A stretch of DNA of 64,000 bases from Ganoderma boninense. Its lineage: Eukaryota; Basidiomycota; Agaricomycetes; Polyporales; Polyporaceae. A model generated the notes under the pieces. The model ran no database searches and was not told the origin of the DNA. It saw only the letters and a program-made list of their open reading frames with translations. The position numbers and the translations under genes were made by a program. The stretch is taken from NCBI GenBank assembly GCA_002900995.3, contig CM035308.1, positions 2,976,001-3,040,000 on the forward strand, read 5' to 3'. Below are positions 22,827-33,247 of the stretch, piece by piece (positions within the stretch are counted from its first letter, which is position 1; each line of letters starts with the position of its first letter).

Positions 22827-23286
22827 TGTCATGAACAGCACACTCGGCACCTACCCTGGTGTCTCTCTTTTCATTTTTGGACAGTTTGCCTCCCCTGTCG
22901 TCCTTATTGTCCTCCGTTGTTTAGCAAACCTGTCCCTTGTTCTCGAAGTACAATAACTCCTGTCACCCATTGTTCTCATTGTCATTGTACTACATACCAT
23001 TGTTTCTCCACTGGTTCCAGTGTCCATAGTTACCTATTGTCCCCAGTTCCCACTGTCCATTACATGTATATAAGACCTGTACTTTGCTACCTGGAGACCT
23101 CAGTTTCGACCTCTTGTCTCCAGGTAAGCCTCGCTGTATTCTCGCTTGTTAGTTACTTGCTCAATACATCTTGTCTCCAGCCTGACTGTCGAGCCCTGCT
23201 CCGCTCTCGCTACACAAGTGCTCGTCGACACCCTTGCTCGTCTCGTAAGCCTCCTCCCTGATCTTACTCGACAGCTAGTCGTAACA
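22827..23286 (+). repeat. 5' LTR of G2
   Basis: 460 bp, starts TGTCATGAAC and ends TCGTAACA. A TATA box TATATAAG is at 23067-23074. AGTTTCGACCT at 23102-23112, 35 nt downstream, is the likely start of the R region. The same layout is seen in the G3 and G1 LTRs. Confidence 0.85.
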
Positions 23287-23299
23287 TTAGGTCTAAACT
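23287..23299 (+). promoter_or_regulatory. primer binding site of G2 (self-primer type)
   Basis: Directly after the LTR comes tt followed by AGGTCTAAACT (23289-23299). This is complementary, with one mismatch, to AGTTTCGACCT in the LTR. In G1 and G3 the 11-nt match is perfect. It does not begin with TGG as a tRNA-primed site would. Confidence 0.6.
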
Positions 23300-23997
23300 T
23301 CTACATGACCACCGGTGTACTCCACCCACATTTCTTTCCTTCTCATACGGTACGCACTTAGATTCTCTGTGTTGGCCTAGCATAGTGCACGCTCTAGTCA
23401 CACCATCGGACGTGGTCTCGGCGCAACCTGAGGCTTGCCACTCTCAATGGTACAGTACGTGGAAAGCTCCTAACACGAGACCCCGGTACTGACAGAAGTG
23501 GTCCGCCTCACGGCGTGGGAGGCTAGAGAAAGGTGGTGAAACAAAGCCAAGGCAGAACACCCTTGGGCCCGTGTCCCTTGGGCTAAGACACAGCAATAGG
23601 CCAAGGAGGCTGAGCAGACAGTGTCAGATCGTGCACCTGCCGTTTCTATTCCTAGGATAGGAAGCGAGCTACCTCCACTCCCCTCACTGTGGCTTGCAGT
23701 CAAAGGTCACACGCATTTCACAGCACCACGGTTGAAGACCAGCACTGGAACATCACCGAACAACAGTGGTTTGTTTGCGACCGCCAACCCTGCCCACACT
23801 GTGACTTCACCTTTGACTGGACACCTGCCAAGTGGGCTGCATTTCACCCCTTTATCTGGCCACACCCTAGCCAACAACAGGCAATTGTAGACCGACTCGC
23901 CCAGCCACCGCCGGCCCCCTCCACAAGGCCCACACAGGCAGCTGTTGCTGCTGCACGAAGTCGCCCAGGCACCCGACCCCCCAGCCGTGCCCCCAGT

Positions 23998-24467
23998 TGT
24001 TACGACTGGCTGTCGAGTAAGATCAGGGAGGCTTACGAGACGAGCAAGGGTGTCGACGAGCGCTTGTGCAGCGAGAGCGGAGCAAGGCTCGACAGTCAGG
24101 CTGGGGACAAGAGTGTATTGAGTGAAGTATCTACAAGGGAAATACAGTGGGGCTCACCTGGGGACAAGAGGTCGAAACTAGAGTCCCCAGGTAGCAGGCT
24201 ACAGTCCTTATATACATGTGCAGGTCCATGGGAACGGAGTACAATGGTAACTACGGTCGCGGGAGCGGAAAGGGAGAACAATGGTGTAGGGAACAATAGC
24301 GACGGGAAACAACAGGGGAACAATGGGGAGACAGGAGCTATTGTACTTGGAAACAATGCGGAGGGTTTACAATGCTATGGAGGACAACGAGGACGACATT
24401 GGACGTAAACTAATCGAGAAAGGAAACCTGGGCGCTAAGGTAGGCGCTAAACGGGGTGTTCGTAACA
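23998..24467 (-). repeat. 3' LTR of G1
   Basis: 470 bp. Read on the minus strand it starts TGTTACGAACAC and ends GTCGTAACA. It follows the purine tract of the element. It differs from the G2/G3 LTR type in its U3 region. Confidence 0.9.
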
Positions 24468-24625
24468 GTACCCCCCTCCTAAGGGTCACGCCCTCACGAC
24501 CGAGTCTTCTTGTTGAGGGGACCGGGGGCCTCTGGGTGTGTCGAATGGAATTTTTTTACTATCAGCGGTGCGTTGCTCAGGTCTGCTGTGTCTTCCCAGC
24601 TGTCTTGCTCGGGGCCCCATCCCTT

Positions 24626-27600
24626 CTAGTGGACGAGGTACTGCAGCTTCTTCCACCGCCCATAGCGGCGGGACTCTAGTACTGCTTCAACTTCGTACTC
24701 CTCCTCTCCTTCTACTTCGATGGGGGCCGGTTCAGGTGGGTGTCGACCAGGGAGTTCGCTCTCTTTGTGTGGGAGTAGCAAGGATACATGGAATACCGGG
24801 TGCATCGTGAGGTCCTTCGGGAGTTTGAGTTCGTATGCCAGGTTGCCTACTTTGCGTTTGACTGGGTAAGGGCCTGCATAGCGGTCAACCAACTTCCTTG
24901 ATACTCCAGGGACGCGGAAGTTCCTCGTGTCGAGCCACACCTTCTGGCCCTCCTTGAACTCTGGAGCGTCTCGTACGTAACGGTCGTAGTACTCCTTCAT
25001 CCGCTCGGCTGTTAGAGCCAGTGCTGCAGTCGCATCCTCTCGTGCACGTCGTAGCTCCTCACGTCGTTCATCTGCTGTGGGTACTGCCGTAGACAACATC
25101 GGGATGTGGAACTGGGGTTCGAAGCCATACATGAGGTAGAAGGGTGAATATCCTGTCGATGAGTGCGAGTGTGAGTTGAAGGCAAACTCTGCTATTGGCA
25201 TCCATTTGACCCAATCATCGCGGTGTTGTGTGCAGTACATGCGCAAGTACGCCTCAATCTCCTGGTTCCACCGTTCGGATTGGCCGTCTGTCTGGGGATG
25301 ATAGGCAGTAGACATTGCACTCTCAATGCCAAGTCCCTTGAGGATCGCACGGAAGAGCTTGCTCGAGAACTGTGGTCCTCGGTCGGAGACTATCTTGCGC
25401 GGCAGACCATGAAGACGGAAGTACTCTCGGATGAAGTTGTCTGCAGCTCCTTCGGCATCGATCTCCTCAGTACAGGGGATAAGATGGATCATCTTCCCAT
25501 GTCGATCAACAATGAGCTGTAGTGCGTTGAATCCATCTACCACTGGTAATCCGGTGATGAAGTCGCAGGTTACTACCTGGCCAGGGCCGTCCGGGATCTC
25601 GTTGGGTTGTAGGGGACCATACGGCTTTGCATGCGAGTTCTTGCCACGGCGACAGGTGTCGCAGGTCTCCACATACTGCTTGACAAACTTGCCCATGCTC
25701 GGCCACCAGTAGTTGCGTGAGACGAGCTCCAGTGTCTTTGCCTGTCCAGGGTGTCCAGCGGGTGGGAGGTCATGGTGAATGCGTACAATCTCTGCTCGTA
25801 GTGCATCATCCTTGGGGACATAGACTCGGCCACGGTAAAGAAGTAGGCCTTGCTCCGTGTTCCAGTCCATCAAGTCATTCTGTGGACGAGCGGGTCCTAG
25901 GCTGTTGAGCTTGCCAAGTGCATCCGCCACCTCCTGTTCGCGTTCTCCACACTCCCAAATACGTCGAAGCAATGCCTTCTCTGGAACTACTGACAAGTGA
26001 CCTCGTTTTGCTGCCATGACCTGGAAGTGGCTTGGCTGCAGCATGGTACGTCCGAGGTTGTCTTCAGTGTCACCGTGCAGGTGGTCTGGCCGTCTCGACA
26101 GGGCATCCGCTCTACCATTTGAGGTTCCTGGTTTGTGTGAGATGACAAAGTCGAACCGTGACAAGTACAGGGCCCATCGTGCCTGTCTGCGTGTGAGGTT
26201 TTGTGCCGTACGCCAGTATTCGAGGTTCTTGTGATCTGACTGGATTTCGAACACACTAGGCAGCCCTTCAAGGTAGTGACGCCAGGCCTGCAGGGCTCGG
26301 ATGATTGCCAACATCTCCTTGTCATAGATCTCATAGTTCCGTTCAGCATCGCTCATTGACTCAGAGTGGAAGGCTACAGGGTGCCATTTGCCATCCTCTG
26401 CTTCCTGAGACAGGACTCCGCCAGTTGCATAGCCAGAGGCGTCGACTTTGATGCGAGTCCTACGGTTAGGATCATACATCCGCAGGACAGGGCTTTCTAC
26501 GAAGCGTTGTTTGAGCTCATCGAAGGCAGCCTGCTCCTCAGCTTCCCATTTCCAGGGTGCCTTGCCAGTGAGACGGTCTAGGGGTTTGCAGACTGCACTG
26601 AAGTCCTTTATGAACCGCCGATAGAAGTTCGCAAATCCACGGAACTTTCGTACGTCTGAGGCGTTCTGGGGAACAGGCCATTCAGCGATACCCTTGACCT
26701 TCACCGGGTCCATCTCCACCTGGTTCTCTGAGACGAGGACACCGAGGTATTCAACCTTGGGCTGTTCAAACTCGCACTTCTCCGGTTTGCAAAACAGGTC
26801 ATGCTCTGCTAGACGCTTCAGGACTTCACGTACAAGTGTCCGATGCTCCTCGAGGTCGTTGGTAAAGATGAGGATGTCGTCGAGGTAGATGGTTATCTTG
26901 CCGAGTACAATGAGGTCCTTAAAGATGTCGTTCATGAGTGCAGAGAACGTGCTAGGCGAGTTGGCTAGCCCAAAGAACATGACGTTTGGTTCGAACAGTC
27001 CTCGGTTGGTCACAAAAGCTGCCTTCCATTCATCACCAGTCTTTATCCGTACATTGTTGTACCCCCAGCGTATATCGAGCTTGGTAAAGTACTTGGCCCT
27101 TTTGAGTCGATCCATCAGGTCCGAAACCAATGGCAGTGGGTAACGGTTCTTAATGGTGATGTCATTCAGTCGTCGATAGTCCTGTACTGGACGCAGACTG
27201 CCATCCTTCTTTTTGACGAAGAAGAAGGGTGAGGACATCGGTGACTTCGACTCCTGGATGTAACCTTTGGCCAAGTTCTCGGTAAGGAACTTGTCTAGCT
27301 CGGTTTGTTCACTGGGCGACAGGGGGTACACTCTGGAATGGAACATCTTTGCATCAGGTACGAGTTCGATTGCGTGATCGTAGGGGCCATGCTTGGGTAA
27401 GCGTTCAGATGCCTCTTTCGAAAAGACCTCAAGATATTCGTGGTACTGCTTGGGTACAATCTCCTCAACCGGGCGGATCTCCTTCTTCTGATACTCCTGT
27501 TCTGCAAGCTGCTGTGAATACGTGTGCGTTGCTGAAACAAAGAGTTTGGGGGCATTGCGAAGGGTCCGTCCAGTAGCGAGTGCCTCGAGAAAAGATTCCT

Positions 27601-27697
27601 CGGTACCATCCCATTCCGGTAGAAAACCTGGTGGTGGAGGCCTGACCTCCTCCTCTTCCTCCTCCTCGACCATCACGGCCGTACATATCCTTCCCAC
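24626..27697 (-). CDS. Ty3 polyprotein of G1: RT, RNase H, integrase, cut chromodomain
   Basis: 1023-codon open frame. Order: linker with an acidic run (MVEEEEEEEV), RT with FTKLDIRWGYNNVRIKTG and YLDDILIFT, RNase H with KVDASGYATGGVLSQ and the DHKNLEYW region, and an integrase HHCC zinc finger (IHHDLPPAGHPGQ, then CDTCRRGK). The integrase core is CDFITG, SDRGPQFSSKLF and GQSERWNQEIE (D, D, E). The C-terminus enters a chromodomain (YEVEAVLESRRYGRWKK) but stops after LQYLVH. The stop is TAG at 24626-24628, where G3 has TGG and continues into a full chromodomain. Targeting to modified histones may therefore be lost. The upstream protease is in another frame because one T is missing near 27919. 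Confidence 0.95.
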   Translation of the reverse strand: MGRICTAVMVEEEEEEEVRPPPPGFLPEWDGTEESFLEALATGRTLRNAPKLFVSATHTYSQQLAEQEYQKKEIRPVEEIVPKQYHEYLEVFSKEASERLPKHGPYDHAIELVPDAKMFHSRVYPLSPSEQTELDKFLTENLAKGYIQESKSPMSSPFFFVKKKDGSLRPVQDYRRLNDITIKNRYPLPLVSDLMDRLKRAKYFTKLDIRWGYNNVRIKTGDEWKAAFVTNRGLFEPNVMFFGLANSPSTFSALMNDIFKDLIVLGKITIYLDDILIFTNDLEEHRTLVREVLKRLAEHDLFCKPEKCEFEQPKVEYLGVLVSENQVEMDPVKVKGIAEWPVPQNASDVRKFRGFANFYRRFIKDFSAVCKPLDRLTGKAPWKWEAEEQAAFDELKQRFVESPVLRMYDPNRRTRIKVDASGYATGGVLSQEAEDGKWHPVAFHSESMSDAERNYEIYDKEMLAIIRALQAWRHYLEGLPSVFEIQSDHKNLEYWRTAQNLTRRQARWALYLSRFDFVISHKPGTSNGRADALSRRPDHLHGDTEDNLGRTMLQPSHFQVMAAKRGHLSVVPEKALLRRIWECGEREQEVADALGKLNSLGPARPQNDLMDWNTEQGLLLYRGRVYVPKDDALRAEIVRIHHDLPPAGHPGQAKTLELVSRNYWWPSMGKFVKQYVETCDTCRRGKNSHAKPYGPLQPNEIPDGPGQVVTCDFITGLPVVDGFNALQLIVDRHGKMIHLIPCTEEIDAEGAADNFIREYFRLHGLPRKIVSDRGPQFSSKLFRAILKGLGIESAMSTAYHPQTDGQSERWNQEIEAYLRMYCTQHRDDWVKWMPIAEFAFNSHSHSSTGYSPFYLMYGFEPQFHIPMLSTAVPTADERREELRRAREDATAALALTAERMKEYYDRYVRDAPEFKEGQKVWLDTRNFRVPGVSRKLVDRYAGPYPVKRKVGNLAYELKLPKDLTMHPVFHVSLLLPHKESELPGRHPPEPAPIEVEGEEEYEVEAVLESRRYGRWKKLQYLVH

Positions 27698-27918
27698 CGT
27701 CTTAGCCTTCCTTACCCGTCGAGGACCGCTGCGCGCCGTAAGCCGTACCTCCGTATCACGCGCTTTGGTCTCAACAGGTTCGGATGCCTTCTGGTGAGTC
27801 GAACACGTCTCTGGACACCTTGAGAGGCGTAGCGAGCCACGTTCTCAGTCTATCTCTGGGTTGTGCTCGCGCAGCCAGTCTAGTCCAATGATAGCATCCT
27901 CCTCTCCGATGTCTGTGA

Positions 27919-28516
27919 CTACAACACCACCTTCTCTCGGTGGTCTCCAATTGCCATGTCCAACACGGCTACCTCCGTGATCGTTCCATCACGGTTTTCT
28001 GTCCCATCGATGTTATACAGCGGGATGGGTTTGGCCAACCTCCTCGTGGTGACCCGATTCCGTTCTACGAATCGTCTACTCAAAAACTTGGTAGTAGCTC
28101 CACTATCTACCATGGCAACAATGTCCTTGTGCCGCTGCTTGCCGATAAGTCGTACTGGGATATGAAAGTGCTGTCCATCATGGTTGACTTCGTATACGAA
28201 GGACGAACGCAGTACTGCAAATCGACTGTTACTGCTCGAGCCGGCACGCGCAGCGTCCAGTGCGGCTCGAATCAGAAACCCTCCTCCTTGGCTAGTGTGG
28301 CCGGCAGCGAGCCCTTTCACCAAGCTGTTTGATCTCTACCTGCAACAACTGCACTTGCAGCGCTTCGATCCGCGCTTTCAGTGTTTGGAGTTGTTTGGCC
28401 TGAGATGGCGGGATGGCGGACATAGCGGTGGGGTGATCGAGGGTTTCTAGGTAGGTGTTGTGGGATGCCTCGCTTCCTATCCCAGGAATGAACACGGCGG
28501 GTGCACGATCCAACAC
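27919..28516 (-). CDS. gag remnant and protease of G1
   Basis: The remnant gag keeps about 70 residues: the N-terminal DRAPAVFIPGIGSEA and a coiled coil (LKARIEALQVQLLQVEIKQL) that in G3 lies after the zinc knuckle. The heptamer GGGTTTC at 28275-28281 and its TGA follow. The protease frame then has FHIPVRLIGKQRHKD, MVDSGATTKFLSRRF (catalytic DSG) and IPLYNIDGTENRDGT. It ends at KVVL because one T of a TTT is missing against G2. With no capsid or nucleocapsid, G1 would need Gag from another copy. Confidence 0.75.
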
Positions 28517-28849
28517 TGTTTGCTCAGCCTCCTCGGCCTATTGCTGTGTCTTAGCCCAAGGGACACGGGCCCAAGGGTGTTCTGCCTTGGCTTTGTTTCG
28601 CCGCCTTTCTCTAGCCTCCCACGCCGTGAGGCGGACCACTTCTGTCAGTACCGGGGTCTCGTGTTAGGAGCTTTCCGCGTACTGTACCACTGAGAGTGGC
28701 AAGCCTCAGGTTGCGCCGAGACCACGTCCGATGGTGTGACTAGAGCGCGTACTACGCTAGGCCAACACAGAGGATCTAAGTGCGTACCGTACGAGAGAAA
28801 AAGAATGTGGGTAGAGTACACCGGTGCTCGTGTAGAAGTTTCGACCTAA

Positions 28850-29319
28850 TGTTACGACTGGCTGTCGAGTAAGATCAGGGAGGCTTACGAGACGAGCAAG
28901 GGTGTCGACGAGCGCTTGTGCAGCGAGAGCGGAGCAAGGCTCGACAGTCAGGCTGGGGACAAGAGTGTATTGAGTGAAGTATCTACAAGGGAAATACAGT
29001 GGGGCTCACCTGGGGACAAGAGGTCGAAACTAGAGTCCCCAGGTAGCAGGCTACAGTCCTTATATACATGTGCAGGTCCATGGGAACGGAGTACAATGGT
29101 AACTACGGTCGCGGGAACGGAAAGGGAGAACAATGGTGTAGGGAACAATAGCGACGGGAAACAACAGAGGAACAATGGGGAGACAGGAGCTATTGTACTT
29201 GGAAACAATGCAGAGGGTTTACAATGCTATGGAGGACAACGAGGACGACATTGGACGTAAACTAATCGAGAAAGGAAACCTGGGCGCTAAGGTAGGCGCT
29301 AAACGGGGTGTTCGTAACA
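28850..29319 (-). repeat. 5' LTR of G1 with adjacent self-primer site
   Basis: 470 bp. The primer site, AGGTCGAAACT on the minus strand, is at 28837-28847. Its perfect complement AGTTTCGACCT lies in the LTR at 29021-29031, about 35 nt after a TATATAAG box. This is the arrangement of Tf1-like self-priming. Confidence 0.85.
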
Positions 29320-30418
29320 CCAGTCGTGTACCTAGTGGGACTGCCACTCCCAGTCGATCCACAGGTTTCCCCACTCTTGACAAAACTATCGCACTCATTA
29401 CTGAAAGTCTCGGCCAACAACGAAGCTCAAACCCATCATCTCCCATTGCGTTGACTTTTAAACTTCCAAAGGCAGAAGAGAAGCCTGAAGTAAAGAAGGA
29501 ACCAAAGCTGAAAGCTACCAGTTCCAACACTCTGCAATCATCGTCCTCGTCCAATCCTCCCCCTGCACCCAATCCTCCTCCCGCACCCACCATGACCACT
29601 CCTGTGCCTGCACCGACGTTCAACACCTCCAAGCTCCTTTCCTAAATTGCCCCACGGGACTACAATGGAAAATCCCCCCAGGATGGTGTCTGCTTTGTGT
29701 CCGCAGCCCAAATCTACTACAACACCCTCACAGCGGTAGCTGTCAGCACACTGGCTGATGTGGTCTGGATGACCATCCTCAGTAGGCTCACGGAAGGAGC
29801 AGCAGCCTGGGCTGGCCCCCACATTGTAAAACTCGCCAGTGGAACTAGCCCTTAGGCAGACTATGGCACATTCAGCACGGCCTTCAAGGATCACTTCTGT
29901 GCAGCTGACGACAAGGAGGCCGCCATTGCTGAACTTGTCAAGCTTTGCAAGGCATACCGCAAGGTCAGCACTGTCCAGGAGTATACGGCGCAGTTTAATG
30001 CAGCTGCGGCTCGAACCAGCTTTGGCAACGAGGACAAGCATGAACGCTATTGCTCTGGTCTACCCCCCTGGCTTCAGGATGTCCTCGCTACCAGCGCCCA
30101 CGACATCTCCGACCTCACCAAAATCCAGAAGGTGGTGCTGTTGCTCAACCAGGCCCTCGTCACCAGAGAGGAAGAACGGCCGAAGTCATTTGGATAGAAG
30201 AAGAAGGGGGAGAAGGCGGCTGCTACTGGGAAGAAGCCGTTTCCAGGAAACTGCTACATTTGTGGCCAGCCTGGACATCGCAAGTATGACTGTCCACGGT
30301 TGAAGGGTAAGCAAGCTGCTTCCTCATCCACTACGACTACGGAAGTGGCTGCTCTTCAGGCCCAGGTCAAGGTGATGGAGGAGAAGCTTGCAGCCTTTTT
30401 GGCTGCTGAGAAGAAGGG

Positions 30419-30425
30419 GGGTTTC
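30419..30425 (+). promoter_or_regulatory. -1 ribosomal frameshift heptamer, gag/pol junction of G2
   Basis: The heptamer G GGT TTC is in the gag frame and followed at once by the gag stop TGA. A -1 slip gives GGG TTT CTG ATT and enters the protease frame, open through 30587. The X XXY YYZ pattern is met exactly. The same heptamer is at the same place in G1 (28275-28281) and G3 (37021-37027). Confidence 0.7.
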
Positions 30426-32523
30426 TGATTAGAGCCGCACTGGATGCTGCACGTGCCAGCTCTTGTAGTAATAGTCGATTTTCTGTACTGAGTTCTGCGT
30501 TTGTATATGAAGTAAATCATAGTGGCCAACACTTTCATATACCAGTACGGTTAATCGGCAAGCAGCGACACAAGGACATAGTAGCCATGGTAGATAGCGG
30601 AGCTACTACTAAGTTTTTACATAGACGGTTCGTGGAGAAGAACCAGGTTACGACGAGGAAGTTGGCAAGGCCAATTCCTCTGTACAACATAGATGGTACT
30701 GAGAACTGTGATGGGACGATCACGGAGGTCGCCGTGTTGGATATGGCAATTGGAAACCACCAAGAGAAGGTGGTGTTTGTGGTGACAGACATAGGAGAAG
30801 AAGATGTGATCATTGGCCTGGACTGGCTGCGCGAACACAACCCTGAAGTAGATTGGGAATGTGGCTCGCTGCACCTATCGAGATGTCCAGAGGCACCTCC
30901 GGCTCATCAGAAGGCATCCAAACCTGTTGAAACCAAAGCACGTGATACGGAGGTACGGCTTATGGTGCGCAATGGTTCTCGACAGGTGCGGAAGGCAAAG
31001 ACAATGGGTATAATATGCACGGCTGTAATGGTCGAGGAGGAGGAGGAAGATAGGCCTCCACCACCAGGTTTTCTGCCGGAATGGGATGGCACTGAGGAGT
31101 CTCTTCTCAATGCACTGGAAGATGGACGACGACTTCAAGGTACCCCTAAGATCTTTGTGTCGGAGAGCTACACGTACTCTCAACAGCTCACTGAACAAGA
31201 GTACCAGAAGAAGAAAGTCCGTCCTGTCAAAGAGATCATACCTCCCCAGTACCACGAGTACCTGTGTGTGTTCTCGAAAGAGGTGTCCAAACGTCTGCCT
31301 GAGCACAGATCCTACGACCACGCTATAGAACTCGCACCAGATGCTAGGATGTTCCATTCCAAGGTGTACACCCTGTCGCCCAGCGAGCAGGTTGAGCTTG
31401 ACAAGTTCCTTAGTGAGAACTTGGCCAAAGGATATATTCAAGAGTCAAAGTCACTGATGTTGTCACTGTTCTTCTTCGTTAAAAAGAAGGATGGCAGCCT
31501 ACGTCCTGTACAGGACTACCGGCCATTGAACAACATCACCATTAAGAACCGATACCCACTACCGTTGGTGTCAGACTTGATGGATCGACTCAAGAGGGCC
31601 AAGTACTTTACCAAGCTTGACATCCGTTGGGGGTACAACAATGTGCGGATTAAGACCGGTGATGAATGGAAGGCTGCCTTTGTTACCAATCGCGGACTGT
31701 TCGAACCGAACGTGATGTACTTCGGACTGGCCAACTCACCCAGTACATTCTCTGCGCTCATGAATGACATCTTCAAGGACCTCATCATACTCGGCAAAAT
31801 CACTATCTACCTCAACGACATCCTCATATTCACCAACGACATCGAGGAACACCGCACATTGGTGCGTGAGGTCCTGAAGCGTCTGGCGGAGCATGACCTG
31901 TTCTGCAAGCCAGAGAAGTGCAAATTTGAACAGCTGAAGGTTGAGTACCTAGGTGTGCTCATCTCGGAGAACTGTGTGGAGATGGACCCAGTAAAGGTCA
32001 GGGGTATCGCAGAATGGCCTGTCCCTCAGAATGCCTCAGATGTACGGAAATTCCGCGGTTTTGCGAATTTCTACAGGCGGTTCATTAAGGACTTCAGCGC
32101 AGTATGCAAACCCCTTGACCATCTCACGGGTAATGCTCCCTGGTGATGGGGTGCCGAAGAGCAATCAGCATTCGATGAGCTCAAATGTCGTTTCACTGAA
32201 AGCCCTGTCCTGAGCATGTATGATCCAGACCGCAAAACCTGCATTGAAGTCGATGCATCTGGGTATGCTACGGGCGCGGTTCTGTCTCAGGAGGGGGAGG
32301 ACGGCAAATGGCACCCTGTGGCTTTCCACTCTGAGTCAATGAGCAATGCGGAACACAACTACAAGATCTATGACAAGAAGATGATCACTATCATCTGTGC
32401 CCTGCAGGCCTGGTGCCACTACCTCAAGGGTCTTCCCAGTGTGTTCGAGATCTAGTCAGACCACAAGAACCTCGAGTACTGGAAGGCTGCGCAAAACCTC
32501 ACATGCAGGCAGGCACAATGGGC
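30425..32523 (+). pseudogene. pol of G2: protease, reverse transcriptase, partial RNase H
   Basis: The protease active site MVDSGATTKF lies near 30588-30620. The reverse transcriptase shows FTKLDIRWGYNN and, where G1 and G3 have YLDDILIFT, YLNDILIFT: the first catalytic Asp is Asn. RNase H begins with EVDASGYATGAVLSQ near 32240. The main open frame ends at TGA 32144-32146; a further TAG is at 32453-32455. Sequence stops at NLTCRQAQW, exactly at the terminal repeat of hAT-2. The element is inactive both by mutation and by loss of its integrase. Confidence 0.9.
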
Positions 32524-32761
32524 TAAGGCTGCACACAGATACAGGTTTAGCCTGGATAGACCCGGATCCGACCTGTAAAACGACCTGTAGGTTTGGGTCT
32601 TCCGGATCCAGATAATTCGGGTGCGGATTGTCTCCGGGTCCAGGTAGCGATGGCTGAAAATTAGTATGATCTGTCCCGGATCGTGCACACTAGTTCACAC
32701 TATCAAGTCGACCTTTTGGCAAATAGGTTAAGATACTATTCACAACGTTTCACAGCCTTTA

Positions 32762-33221
32762 TGTTACGACTGGCTGTCGAGTAAGATCAGGGAGGAGGCT
32801 TACGAGACGAGCAAGGGCGTCGACGAGCACTTGTGCAGCGAGAGCGGAGCGGGGCTCGACAGTCAGGCTGGAGACAAGATGTATTGAGCGAGTAAGTAAC
32901 GAGCGAGAATACAGCAAGGCTTACCTGGAGACAAGAGGTCGAAACTGAGGTCTCCAGGTAGCGAAGTACAGGCCTTATATACATGTAACGGACAATGGGA
33001 ACCGGGGACAATAGGTAACTATGGACACGGGAACCAGTGGAAGAACAATGGTATGTAGTACAATGACGACGGGAACAATGGGTAACAGGAGTTATTGTAC
33101 TGCGAGAACAAGGGACGGGTTTGCTAAACAGCGGAGGACAATAAGGACGACACGGGAGGCAAACAGTCCGAAAAGGGAAAGAGAGACGCCGGGGTAGGCG
33201 CCGAGCATGCCGTTCATGACA
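32762..33221 (-). repeat. 3' LTR of G3
   Basis: 460 bp, read on the minus strand from TGTCATGAACGG to GTCGTAACA. It is adjacent to the purine tract (AGGGGGGTAT type) of the element. Confidence 0.9.
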
Positions 33222-33247
33222 ATACCCCCCTCCCAAGGATCGTGTCC

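Larger units (their letters stand above)
23998..29319 (-). mobile_element. Ty3/chromovirus retrotransposon G1, young, gag mostly deleted
   Basis: 5322 bp with two 470-bp LTRs (23998-24467 and 28850-29319) that differ at about three positions by eye. The target duplication CCAGT is at 23993-23997 and 29320-29324. Orientation is minus: 5' LTR on the right, then primer site, a short gag remnant, protease, RT, RNase H, integrase, purine tract (AGGAGGGGGG, about 24469-24480) and 3' LTR on the left. It sits inside the gag gene of G2 in the opposite direction. About 1.2 kb of gag present in G3 (capsid and zinc knuckle) is missing. Confidence 0.95.
23628..30428 (+). pseudogene. gag of G2, interrupted by G1 and by stop codons
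   Basis: The N-terminal part lies at 23628-23997 and the rest at 29325-30428, once G1 and one copy of CCAGT are removed. The join reads SRAPS then RVPSGTATPSRSTG in frame. The capsid region runs from YNTLTAVAV to DLTKIQKV, then the zinc knuckle CYICGQPGHRKYDC (CCHC) and a coiled-coil tail. In-frame stops relative to G3: TAA at 29643-29645 (CAA in G3), TAG at 29853-29855 and 30195-30197 (TGG in G3). The gag stop TGA at 30426-30428 directly follows the heptamer GGGTTTC. The structural protein would package RNA if it were intact; this copy cannot make it. Confidence 0.85.
22827..32523 (+). mobile_element. Ty3/chromovirus retrotransposon G2, old, truncated, contains G1
   Basis: Plus-strand Ty3 element: 5' LTR 22827-23286, leader, gag split by the insertion of G1 (23998-29319), protease, RT and start of RNase H, ending abruptly at 32523 where hAT-2 begins. 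Integrase, chromodomain and 3' LTR are absent. Its LTR is of the same subfamily as G3 (460 bp, TGTCATGAAC start). Compared with G3 it has many stop codons and Arg to Cys/His/Trp/Gln changes, so it is much older and dead. Confidence 0.9.

Noticed and set aside
24626..24628. Programmed readthrough of TAG in the G1 chromodomain
   Set aside because: G3 has TGG at the same codon; a single G to A mutation is simpler, and only one copy has the stop.
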